Source: Pseudomonadota bacterium (GTDB taxonomy: Bacteria > Pseudomonadota > Gammaproteobacteria > Xanthomonadales > Rhodanobacteraceae). From it: a stretch of 36,248 bases of DNA. Position numbers and translations under genes: made by a program. The stretch lies in contig JAJYSM010000031.1 in NCBI GenBank assembly GCA_021793575.1, positions 1 through 36,248 of the forward strand, written 5' to 3'. Shown in pieces: positions 28,910-36,248 of this stretch (within the stretch, counting starts at the first letter, position 1; each line of letters opens with the position of its first letter). The notes beneath the pieces were generated by a model. The model ran no database searches and had not been told where the DNA came from. It saw only the letters and a program-made list of their open reading frames with translations.

Positions 28910-29089
28910 TCCTCGCGGGGCGCCGTTGAATTACAGGAGGGAGGATGTGCGTCGCGCGGAGCGCGCTCAGGGACAGGACTGTCCCGACGGACGCGTGGAA
29001 TCTAGCACCCGCTGCGTGCCGGCGTAAAGCCTCGGCACGCTGCCGGACAGGTCCGGACAGGCTTCACGCAGCGGGTTGCGGTGACGAAA
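28910..29089 (-). promoter_or_regulatory. Structured trxA-rho spacer (probable regulatory leader of rho)
   Basis: Inside this 180-base spacer ACCCGCTGCGTG (29007-29018) and CACGCAGCGGGT (29065-29076) form a perfect 12-bp stem. Nested inside are AAGCCT/AGGCTT (29027-29032 with 29059-29064) and CCGGAC/GTCCGG (29043-29056). A separate 7-base palindrome, GGGACAG and CTGTCCC, is near 28971-28986. No T-run follows, so this is not a simple terminator. It may be an attenuator or processing site between trxA and rho. Confidence 0.6.
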
Positions 29090-29416
29090 TCAGAGCGCCT
29101 TGTCGATCATCTGGGTCAGCTGGCCCTTGCTGACGGCGCCGATCTGGGTCGCCTCGACCTTGCCGTTCTTGAACACCATCAGGGTGGGAATGCCGCGCAC
29201 GCCGTAGGCGCGCGGGGTCTGCTGGTTGTGGTCGATGTTCACCTTGACGATGCGCAGCTTGCCCGCGTACTGCTGCGCCAGTTCGTCGAGCATCGGCGCG
29301 ATGGCCTTGCACGGGCCGCACCACTCGGCCCAGAAATCCAGCAGCACCGGCGTGTCGGATTTGAGCACCTGCTGCTCGAAGGCGTCGTCGTTCACATGGG
29401 TAATCAGGTCGCTCAC
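29090..29416 (-). CDS. trxA: Thioredoxin 1
   Basis: 108 residues. The catalytic motif WCGPC is at about residues 32-36, with the conserved cis-Pro in RGIPTLMVFKNG. It is the main cytosolic disulfide reductant and also a subunit of some enzymes. The start is GTG 29416 (MSDLITHVNDDAF), with GGAG 7 bases upstream. The trxA-rho pair with divergent rhlB matches the E. coli neighbourhood. trxA lies just upstream of the structured rho leader. Confidence 0.97.
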   Translation of the reverse strand: MSDLITHVNDDAFEQQVLKSDTPVLLDFWAEWCGPCKAIAPMLDELAQQYAGKLRIVKVNIDHNQQTPRAYGVRGIPTLMVFKNGKVEATQIGAVSKGQLTQMIDKAL

Positions 29417-29839
29417 CGGGGATCTCCGTGGCTGTGGCGCAAAAGGCGGGGTGATTCAGGATGGGGCGGCGAACGCATGAAAACAAGCCGGCGGCGGGGT
29501 GAAACGATGCCGAACCGAGGTTGGCAGACTGCGGGGGCCGTCATCGGCTACACTCAGGCGCCCATGAAGCGCGTGTTGCGCCGGTTCGGTGGAGGTGCCT
29601 TGATGGCACACCACATTCCAGCGCAACTCCGGGCACGATTCAAGGGCAGCCTTCCGGGCCGCCCGTCGGACCGCCGTCATAACCGGCGTCGCACGCCGCG
29701 GCGCGACCTTGCCGACTCCGGGATTGCACGCTTCGCTGCGCCATGCGCAACCGTCCTGCACCGTCGTGCGCCGATGTCCGGCGACTGACGCGAGTGCAGC
29801 GCGCCACGTCGCCGACAGGCAAGGTTTTCACCTCCCCTT
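29417..29839. other. 423-bp divergent intergenic region trxA / rhlB
   Basis: No gene is supported. The frames are short and GC-shadow-like, with no plausible protein. A TACACT hexamer near 29549-29554 could be a -10 element for rhlB, giving a leader of nearly 290 bases, but no good -35 is seen. For trxA, TTGTTT and CATCCT at 17-base spacing on the minus strand is a weak candidate. The length suggests a long rhlB leader with unknown regulation. Confidence 0.4.
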
Positions 29840-31600
29840 ATGTCCCAAACCGTACTCACCGATACCTTTTTCACCAACTTCGATCTTCATCCGCTGCTGC
29901 AGCAGGGCCTCGACGACAGCGGCTTCACCCGCTGCACGCCGATCCAGGAAATGACCCTGCCGCTGGCGCTGGCCGGGCGCGACGTCGCCGGCCAGGCGCA
30001 GACCGGCACCGGCAAGACCTGCGCCTTTCTGGTCGCGCTGATGAACCGCCTGCTCAACAGCCCGGCCGTGGCCGAGCGCCGGGACAGCGACCCGCGCGCC
30101 CTGATCATCGCGCCGACCCGCGAGCTGGCGATCCAGATCGACAAGGACGCCCGCGCGATCGGCCGCCACACCGGCCTGCGCACCGCGCTGATCTACGGCG
30201 GCGTCGACTACGACAAGCAGCGCCAGCAGCTGAAGGACGGCTGCGACATCATCATCGCCACGCCCGGTCGCCTGCTCGACTACCACAAGCAGGGCGTATT
30301 CGGCCTCAACGGCGTCGAGGTGATGGTGATCGACGAAGCCGATCGCATGTTCGACCTCGGCTTCATCGCCGACGTGCGCTTCATCTTCCGCCGGCTGCCG
30401 GCGCGCGAGCAGCGCCAGGTGCTGCTGTTCTCCGCCACCCTCAGCCATCGCGTGCTGGAGCTGGCCTACGAGCACATGCACAACGCCGAGAAGCTGGTGG
30501 TGGAGAGCGACAACGTCACCGCCGACAGGGTGCGCCAGCTGGTCTACTTCCCGGCCAAGGAAGAAAAGATGCCGCTGCTGCTGAACCTGCTCGAGCGCAC
30601 CCAGGCCGAGCGCAGCATCATCTTCGTCAACACCAAGATGGCCGCCGAGCGCATCACCGAGCGGGTCAAGCGGCAGGGTTACCGCGCCGGCGCGATCTCC
30701 GGCGACGTGCCGCAGCTGAAGCGACAGAAGCTGCTGCAGCGCTTCCAGGACGGCCAGCTGGACATCCTGGTGGCCACCGACGTGGCCGCGCGCGGGCTGC
30801 ACATTCCGGCGGTCAGCCATGTCTTCAACTACGACCTGCCGCAGGACGCCGAGGACTACGTGCACCGCATCGGCCGCACCGCGCGGCTGGGCGCCGAGGG
30901 CGACGCGATCAGCTTTGCCTGCGACCTGTACGCGATGTCGCTGCCGGACATCGAAACCTACATCGGCCAGAGCATTCCGGTGGCGAGCATGGACGCCGAC
31001 CTGCTGATCATGCCCAAGCCGAAGGCGATCGATGCCGAGTTCGTCGCCCATGCGGCCGCCGACAGCGCCGAATTCGGCGATATCGTGCCGCCGCGGCCGG
31101 GCGAAAAGCCGCGTCGGCCGAATGGTTCCGGCAGCCGCGATGGCGCGCGCCGCAGCAGTTCGACGCGTCCGCCGCGCGAGCGCAAGCCGCCGGCAGCCGC
31201 GGTGGTCGAAAGCCCTGCCGCGATCCCCGCGGTGGTGGCTGCGCCGCCGCAGTCGGCGCCAGCCGGCGATGCGCATGCGGCATCCGCCGAGAGCACGCGC
31301 AAGCCGCGGCGCCGGCGCGGTGGTCGCGGTCGCCGCGGCGAGAACGGCGCGGCGACCGCGGTCGAGGCGAACGGCAGCCCCGCGCACGGGCACGCCGCCG
31401 CCAGCGCCGAGGGCAATCGCGCGCCGCGCGGCGAGCGCCGGCCGCCGCGCGAGCGCAGCGGCGCGGAGCCGGCCGCAGGCACCAGCCGTCCCTCGCGCCA
31501 GGTGGTGGTGACCTCCGGCAAGCCTGGCGAGCATGCCCACGCCCATCCGAAAAAGCCCGGCCTGTTCCGCCGGCTGACGCGGCTGTTCACCGGCCGCTGA
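29840..31600 (+). CDS. rhlB: DEAD-box RNA helicase RhlB with a long basic C-terminal tail
   Basis: 586 residues against about 420 in E. coli. The core shows TPIQEMTLP (Q motif), AQTGTGKT (I), [10 protein letters not shown] (Ia), TPGRLLD (Ib), [13 protein letters not shown] (II), FSATL (III), RSIIFVNTK (IV), [16 protein letters not shown] (V) and [10 protein letters not shown] (VI). RhlB unwinds RNA for RNase E in the degradosome. Residues about 415-586 are disordered and Arg/Ala/Pro-rich, with [14 protein letters not shown] and [12 protein letters not shown] patches. It is divergent from trxA-rho, as in E. coli. The neighbour relation and motif IV-VI wording support RhlB over RhlE. Confidence 0.93.
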   Translation: MSQTVLTDTFFTNFDLHPLLQQGLDDSGFTRCTPIQEMTLPLALAGRDVAGQAQTGTGKTCAFLVALMNRLLNSPAVAERRDSDPRALIIAPTRELAIQIDKDARAIGRHTGLRTALIYGGVDYDKQRQQLKDGCDIIIATPGRLLDYHKQGVFGLNGVEVMVIDEADRMFDLGFIADVRFIFRRLPAREQRQVLLFSATLSHRVLELAYEHMHNAEKLVVESDNVTADRVRQLVYFPAKEEKMPLLLNLLERTQAERSIIFVNTKMAAERITERVKRQGYRAGAISGDVPQLKRQKLLQRFQDGQLDILVATDVAARGLHIPAVSHVFNYDLPQDAEDYVHRIGRTARLGAEGDAISFACDLYAMSLPDIETYIGQSIPVASMDADLLIMPKPKAIDAEFVAHAAADSAEFGDIVPPRPGEKPRRPNGSGSRDGARRSSSTRPPRERKPPAAAVVESPAAIPAVVAAPPQSAPAGDAHAASAESTRKPRRRRGGRGRRGENGAATAVEANGSPAHGHAAASAEGNRAPRGERRPPRERSGAEPAAGTSRPSRQVVVTSGKPGEHAHAHPKKPGLFRRLTRLFTGR

Positions 31601-31607
31601 GCCGGCC

Positions 31608-31638
31608 CGATCGCCGCCGCCTGACGCGGCGGCGATCG
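31608..31638 (+). terminator. GC-rich hairpin after rhlB (possible terminator)
   Basis: CGATCGCCGCCG and CGGCGGCGATCG form a perfect 12-bp stem around a 7-base loop, 7 bases after the rhlB stop. No T-run follows, so it may instead protect the 3' end or work with Rho. Confidence 0.55.
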
Positions 31639-31721
31639 GCGTGCAGGCAAGTCCGCATCTGGGTGCCGGCTTACCTTATCCTTGCCGTTGATACGACGAC
31701 TGGCAGGCTCGGGGATACTCG

Positions 31722-32399
31722 GTGATCCATTTTGATCAAGTCAGCAAACGCTACGAGGGCGGCCACGAAGCGCTGTCGCAGCTTTCGTTCGAGGTGCCGA
31801 CCGGCGAGATGGCCTTCGTCACCGGCCATTCCGGCGCCGGCAAGAGCACCTTGCTGAAGCTGCTCGGTCTGATCGAGCGGCCGTCGCACGGTGCGATCAC
31901 GCTGGACGGGCAGAACCTCGCCAAGATCCGCCGCGGCGGCATTCCCAAGCTGCGTCGGCGCATCGGCATGGTGTTCCAGGATCACCGGCTGCTGATGGAG
32001 CGCACGGTGTTCGCCAACGTCGAGCTGCCGCTGGTGATCGGCGGCGTCGCCCGCGCCGAGCGCGTGCGGCGGGTGCGCGCGGCGCTGGAGAAGGTCGGCC
32101 TGCTGGCCTACGAGCGGCAGCTGCCGGCCACCCTGTCCACCGGCGAGCAGCAGCGTGTCGGCATCGCCCGCGCAATCGTGGCGCGACCCACGCTGCTGAT
32201 CGCCGACGAGCCGACCGGCAACCTCGATCCGCAACTGGCGCTGGAGGTCATGGGGCTGTTCGGCGAGTTCCAGCAGGTCGGCACCACGGTGCTGATCGCC
32301 AGCCACGATCTGCCGCTGATCAAGCGCATGAAGAAGCGCGTGATCGTGCTCGACCATGGCCGGCTGGTGGCCGATCTGGCCGCCCAGGAGGTGCTGTGA
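31722..32399 (+). CDS. ftsE: Cell division ATP-binding protein FtsE
   Basis: 225 residues, GTG start at 31722. The family opening MIHFDQVSKRYEGGHEALSQLSF is present. Walker A GHSGAGKST is at about 35-43, then VFQDHRLL (Q-loop), LSTGEQQRVGIARA (signature), LLIADEPTGNLDP (Walker B) and ASHD (switch). With FtsX it couples septal division to activation of peptidoglycan hydrolases through EnvC-type activators. ftsX follows with overlapping or nearly overlapping codons. No strong ribosome site is seen for the GTG. Confidence 0.96.
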   Translation: MIHFDQVSKRYEGGHEALSQLSFEVPTGEMAFVTGHSGAGKSTLLKLLGLIERPSHGAITLDGQNLAKIRRGGIPKLRRRIGMVFQDHRLLMERTVFANVELPLVIGGVARAERVRRVRAALEKVGLLAYERQLPATLSTGEQQRVGIARAIVARPTLLIADEPTGNLDPQLALEVMGLFGEFQQVGTTVLIASHDLPLIKRMKKRVIVLDHGRLVADLAAQEVL

Positions 32400-32401
32400 A
32401 C

Positions 32402-33367
32402 ATGCCACCCGAAGCCGCACCCGATACCGCGCCGCGCAACGAGCACAGCCGCGGCCGGCGCGTCGCCAGCTGGCAGGAGCACCACCGCTGGAGCGCGGCG
32501 GCCAGCCTGCGCCGGCTCGCCTCGCGCCCGCTCGGCAGTCTGCTGACGATTGCCGTGATGGGGCTGGCGCTGGCGCTGCCGCTGGCGTTCTACCTGCTGC
32601 TGGGCAACGTGCAGAAGCTGGGCGATGCGCTGGGCCAGAGCCAGGCGATCAGCGTGTTCATGCAGCCGGGCCAGAATGCGCAGCAGGCGCAGCTGCTGGC
32701 GCGGCAGCTCGGCGCGCGCCCCGAGGTTGCCAGCGTCACCATCAAGACGCCGCAGCAGGGCATGGACGAACTGGCGAAAATGCAGGGTTTCAGCGGTGCG
32801 CTGCAGACGCTCGACAGCAACCCGCTACCCTACGTGCTGCAGCTGCAGCCGCGGGCGGAGCTGAGCGCACGCGCGGCGGCGCAGCTGGTGACCGACCTGC
32901 GCGGCATGCGCAGCGTGGACATGGTGCAGGACAGCGGCAGCTGGCGGCAGCGGCTGGATGCGCTGCTCGCCGTCGGCAATCGCGCGGTGCTGGTGCTGGC
33001 CTCGCTGCTGACGCTGGCGGCGCTGCTGGTGGTCGGCAACACGGTGCGCGTGGACATCGCCAGCCGCAGCGAGGAGATCGGCGTGCTGCTGCTGGTCGGC
33101 GCCAGCAGCGCGTTCGTGCGGCGGCCATATCTGTACGCCGGCATCTGGTACGGCCTGTTCAGCGGCATCCTGGCCGCGCTGCTGGCGGTGCTGATCGAGC
33201 TGGCGCTGGCCGGCCCGGTGGCGCAGCTGAGCCAGGCCTATGCTGGCAGGCTGCAGGTCGGCGGTCTGCCGCTGTGGCTGCTGCTGGCAGTGCCGCTGGC
33301 GGCCGCCGCGCTGGGCTGGCTGGGCGCGCGGCTGGTCAGCGCGTGGCAGCTGCGCAAGGCGGCGTGA
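32402..33367 (+). CDS. ftsX: Cell division protein FtsX
   Basis: 321 residues in the family topology: a charged cytoplasmic N-terminus, TM1 (about 42-66), a large periplasmic domain of about 140 residues, and three C-terminal helices (about 204-226, 250-275, 294-317). The domain carries the FtsX-type sequence AISVFMQPGQNAQQAQLLARQL and the C-terminal region RVDIASRSEEIGVLLLVGASSAFVRRPYLY is conserved. It recruits cell-wall hydrolase activators. AGGAGG lies 10 bases before ATG 32402 but only 4 before GTG 32396, so I prefer the ATG; the GTG would overlap the ftsE stop. Confidence 0.94.
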   Translation: MPPEAAPDTAPRNEHSRGRRVASWQEHHRWSAAASLRRLASRPLGSLLTIAVMGLALALPLAFYLLLGNVQKLGDALGQSQAISVFMQPGQNAQQAQLLARQLGARPEVASVTIKTPQQGMDELAKMQGFSGALQTLDSNPLPYVLQLQPRAELSARAAAQLVTDLRGMRSVDMVQDSGSWRQRLDALLAVGNRAVLVLASLLTLAALLVVGNTVRVDIASRSEEIGVLLLVGASSAFVRRPYLYAGIWYGLFSGILAALLAVLIELALAGPVAQLSQAYAGRLQVGGLPLWLLLAVPLAAAALGWLGARLVSAWQLRKAA

Positions 33368-33435
33368 TGGTGGCTTGGCCGGGTGACGCCCGTCGCAACC
33401 GTCGCCGTGGCCGCCAGTGCACTATCGCGATGGAA

Positions 33436-33458
33436 GCGGGCGCAGGGGGTGCGCCCGC
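33436..33458. other. Perfect 9-bp hairpin in the ftsX-response regulator gap
   Basis: GCGGGCGCA and TGCGCCCGC flank GGGGG, about 70 bases after ftsX and 45 before the next ATG. No T-run follows. It could end or protect the ftsEX transcript. Confidence 0.5.
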
Positions 33459-33503
33459 CGGTCATCGGCACGGATCGCCTCGGCTTGGGTGGATAAGCAG
33501 GGC

Positions 33504-34343
33504 ATGAGTACGAATATCAGCAGTCGTCTGCTCACCGAGGCACCGCGGGTGCTGGTGGTGGACGGCTCGCGCGTGGTGCGGCAGTTGATCAGCCGGGTGC
33601 TGCAGGCCGAGCTGCCCGGGGTCGAGGTGGTCGGTTGCGGCAGCGGCGTCGAGGCGCAGCAGGTGCTGGGCGAGGGCGTGTTCGACTTCATCACCATCGC
33701 GCTGCGCCTGCCCGACATGGACGGGCTGGAGCTGGCGAAGTTCGTACGCGAGTCGGCGCCGCAGACCTACGTGCCGATCGTGGTGGTGTCCGGCGACGTC
33801 GAGGACCGCCTGCACCGGCGCTCGCTGGGCGAACACGTCACCGACTATTTCGACAAGGCGCTGGGCTTCCAGGCGCTGGCGCAGTTCATCCGCGGCTATG
33901 TGAGCCCGCAGGCGACCGCCGAAGGCACCGTGCTGTATGTCGAGGACAGCCGCGTGGTGGCGCTGGCGACACGCCGCATGATGGAAAAAATCGGCCTCAC
34001 CGTGCGCCATGTGGTCAGCGTGGAGGATGCGCTGGCCATGCTCGAAACCGATCGCGTGCTGGGCTGGGTGGGCGCCGACGTGGTGCTCACCGACGTCAGC
34101 CTGAAAGGCGAGCTGACCGGCGGCGACCTGCTCGAGCGCATCCGTGGCGAGTTCGGTTACGGCAAGGGCAGGCTGCCGGTGCTGGTGATGACCGGTGACG
34201 AGAATCCGGCCAACCAGACGGCGCTGATCAAGGCCGGTGCCAACGACCTGGTCGAGAAGCCGGTGGAGGAAAAGCTGCTGATCACCAAGCTGCTGTTCCA
34301 GTTGCGCGTGGCGCAGCACCTGCGCGGCCGCACCGACGCATGA
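33504..34343 (+). CDS. Double-receiver response regulator (first receiver lacks its phospho-Asp)
   Basis: 279 residues: two REC domains in tandem and no output domain. Receiver 1 (about 14-125): [10 protein letters not shown] has DG in place of the acidic pair, and the phospho-site reads [15 protein letters not shown] with Ala66 where Asp belongs, though the FDK Lys remains. Receiver 2 (about 140-270): YVEDS (Glu147-Asp148), [10 protein letters not shown] (Asp197), a Thr in VLVMTGD and VEKPVEE (Lys252) are all present, so it should be phosphorylatable. No kinase is nearby. ATG 33504 is preferred because upstream codons are non-family. It overlaps ung by 4 bases (ATGA). Confidence 0.9.
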   Translation: MSTNISSRLLTEAPRVLVVDGSRVVRQLISRVLQAELPGVEVVGCGSGVEAQQVLGEGVFDFITIALRLPDMDGLELAKFVRESAPQTYVPIVVVSGDVEDRLHRRSLGEHVTDYFDKALGFQALAQFIRGYVSPQATAEGTVLYVEDSRVVALATRRMMEKIGLTVRHVVSVEDALAMLETDRVLGWVGADVVLTDVSLKGELTGGDLLERIRGEFGYGKGRLPVLVMTGDENPANQTALIKAGANDLVEKPVEEKLLITKLLFQLRVAQHLRGRTDA

Positions 34344-35041
34344 GCAGCGGCCAGGGTCAGCTGCAGGCTGGCTGGAAGGCGCGCATCGGCGACTATCTGC
34401 AGCGCCCCGAGATGCAGGCGCTGGCCGCTTTCCTGCGCGCGGAGAAACAGGCCGGCAAGCGGATCTATCCGCCCGGCCCGGAGATCTTTGCGGCGTTCGC
34501 GCACACCCCGTTCGAGGCGGTGCGGGTGGTGATCCTGGGACAGGATCCCTACCATGGCCCCGGCCAGGCGCACGGCCTGTGCTTTTCGGTGGTGCCGGGA
34601 GTGCGGGTGCCGCCGTCGCTGGAAAACATCTTCAAGGAGATCCAGCGCGACCTGGGCATCCCGCGCCCCGGCCACGGCTGCCTGACGCCGTGGGCCGAGC
34701 GCGGCGTGCTGCTGCTCAACAGCGTGCTGACGGTGGAGGATGGCCGTGCCGGCGCGCATCAGGGCAAGGGCTGGGAGGGCTTCACCGATGCCGCCATCGA
34801 CGCGCTCAACCGCGAGCGCGAGGGGCTGGTGTTCCTGCTGTGGGGCGCCTATGCCCAGCGCAAGGGCGCACTGATCGACAGCGCACGCCACTGCGTGCTG
34901 AGCGCGGTGCATCCGTCGCCGCTGTCGGCCCATCGCGGCTTCATCGGCTGCGGCCACTTCTCTGCCGCCAACCGCTACCTGCAGCAGCACGGCAGCGCGC
35001 CGATCGACTGGTCGCTGCCGCCGCACACGGACCTGCAGTAG
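34340..35041 (+). CDS. ung: Uracil-DNA glycosylase, family 1
   Basis: 233 residues. It removes uracil from DNA arising by cytosine deamination or dUTP use. The water-activating motif GQDPYHG is at about residues 67-73 (Asp69). [49 protein letters not shown] and the [11 protein letters not shown] loop with the catalytic His (about 190) follow in order. It is translationally coupled to the response regulator. rpoH is the next gene on the same strand. Confidence 0.97.
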   Translation: MSSGQGQLQAGWKARIGDYLQRPEMQALAAFLRAEKQAGKRIYPPGPEIFAAFAHTPFEAVRVVILGQDPYHGPGQAHGLCFSVVPGVRVPPSLENIFKEIQRDLGIPRPGHGCLTPWAERGVLLLNSVLTVEDGRAGAHQGKGWEGFTDAAIDALNREREGLVFLLWGAYAQRKGALIDSARHCVLSAVHPSPLSAHRGFIGCGHFSAANRYLQQHGSAPIDWSLPPHTDLQ

Positions 35042-35142
35042 TTCGTCTATTTGCTGACATCGTTAACGGAACTGGACAACTCGGCACAGGGCTGGATTAC
35101 TGCGGCCAATATCTGTACGATATGGTTCATTAAGTCGCCGCC

Positions 35143-35170
35143 GGAACTTGTCCGACTCTTAGCACTCTCA
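35143..35170 (+). promoter_or_regulatory. Sigma-E-type promoter of rpoH
   Basis: GGAACTT (35143-35149) and TCTCA (35166-35170) are separated by 16 bases. This is the sigma-E / AlgU pattern (GGAACTT, 16 bases, TCTGA) with one mismatch in the -10. The start of transcription would be near 35177, giving a leader of about 38 bases. A weaker sigma-70-like pair, TGGATT and TACGAT, 17 bases apart, lies further upstream. Confidence 0.7.
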
Positions 35171-35185
35171 ACACCCGACTGCTAA
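35159..35185 (+). promoter_or_regulatory. CIRCE operator (HrcA site) over the rpoH promoter
   Basis: TTAGCACTC (35159-35167), a 9-base spacer, then GACTGCTAA (35177-35185). The consensus is TTAGCACTC-N9-GAGTGCTAA, so 17 of 18 operator bases match and the spacing is exact. It covers the -10 and the start site of the sigma-E-type promoter. HrcA bound here would block that promoter. Confidence 0.9.
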
Positions 35186-35214
35186 ACTGCGGCGTCATTC
35201 AGGAGGTTCCAACC

Positions 35215-36075
<861 letters not shown>

Positions 36076-36101
36076 GCGACGCGTCCCGCGTGCTCCACCG
36101 C

Positions 36102-36124
36102 AACGGCCCCGCGAGGGGCCGTTT
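36102..36124 (+). terminator. Intrinsic terminator of rpoH
   Basis: AACGGCCCC and GGGGCCGTT form a perfect stem around GCGA, followed by T then GCATG. The stem ends about 6 bases before the intron-like sequence at 36130. Confidence 0.85.
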
Positions 36125-36129
36125 GCATG

Positions 36130-36248
36130 GTGCGCCCGGCAGGGCGCACCTGCTTGGAGGTGAAAGTCCTCTATCCACCCGGCAAGGGGAAGGATTAGCC
36201 AGAGGCAAGGGCGATCGGGTGACTGGTCGTCTGAAGGAAGCCCGAGGC
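36130..36248 (+). mobile_element. 5' end of a group II intron (cut off by the window edge)
   Basis: The last 119 bases begin GTGCGCCC and fold at once into an 8-bp hairpin with GGGCGCAC around GGCA. They continue with GGAGGTGAAAGTCCTC, CCAGAGGCAAGGGCG and TCTGAAGGAAGCCCGAGGC. GTGYG at the 5' splice site and the GGTGAAAGTCC and TCTGAAGGAAGCC blocks are hallmarks I know from bacterial group II intron domain I. The reverse transcriptase/maturase would lie beyond the window. Placement just after an intrinsic terminator is typical of class C introns. The family is recognised by pattern; class and completeness cannot be set here. Confidence 0.8.

Overview
This is a GC-rich chromosomal stretch, almost certainly from a gammaproteobacterium of the order Xanthomonadales, most likely Rhodanobacteraceae (Rhodanobacter/Dyella/Frateuria-like). 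The evidence is the plant-type glutamate-cysteine ligase, a thymidine kinase with the degraded zinc site that I associate with Xanthomonas, REP palindromes built on a GTGGGAGCGACTTC core, the rhlB / trxA-rho layout, and a large nested inverted repeat of a kind I recall from this order. The placement is inferred from gene content; no search was run. I see about 31 protein genes, all chromosomal housekeeping or conserved types, and no tRNA, rRNA or CRISPR.

Layout. 1-5.7 kb: a partial lipoprotein acid phosphatase, an AI-2E-family membrane protein, the Rep helicase, then thymidine kinase overlapping an unrecognised gene. 5.8-11.5 kb: a minus-strand block reading, in transcription order, ABC ATPase, permease, GldG-like protein, DUF4340-like protein, gnd, mutM. 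11.6-18.5 kb: a fatty-acid desaturase, rpmB-rpmG, secB-gpsA and a large SNF2-family helicase. 18.6-22.6 kb: a HAD phosphatase and glk on the minus strand, hemB and a secreted alpha/beta hydrolase on the plus strand. 22.7-23.3 kb: a non-coding element about 600 bp long, built as inverted repeats inside inverted repeats. 23.4-31.6 kb: pyrC, gshA (convergent), an exported ankyrin-like protein, trxA-rho, and divergent rhlB. 31.7-36.2 kb: ftsE-ftsX, a double-receiver response regulator overlapping ung, then rpoH. The last 119 bases look like the 5' end of a group II intron placed just after the rpoH terminator.

How the genes work together. Several neighbours form known working pairs: secB-gpsA, rpmB-rpmG, ftsE-ftsX, trxA-rho with rhlB, and mutM, ung and rep in DNA maintenance. 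rpoH carries a sigma-E-type promoter whose -10 region lies inside a near-perfect CIRCE operator. This suggests that envelope stress and HrcA-sensed protein-folding stress are both read at one promoter.

The strongest signals for a second look are that rpoH promoter, the nested inverted-repeat element, a textbook G-quadruplex motif six bases after the rho stop codon, the long disordered additions on both Rho and RhlB, a structured trxA-rho spacer, and the intron boundary at the right edge.
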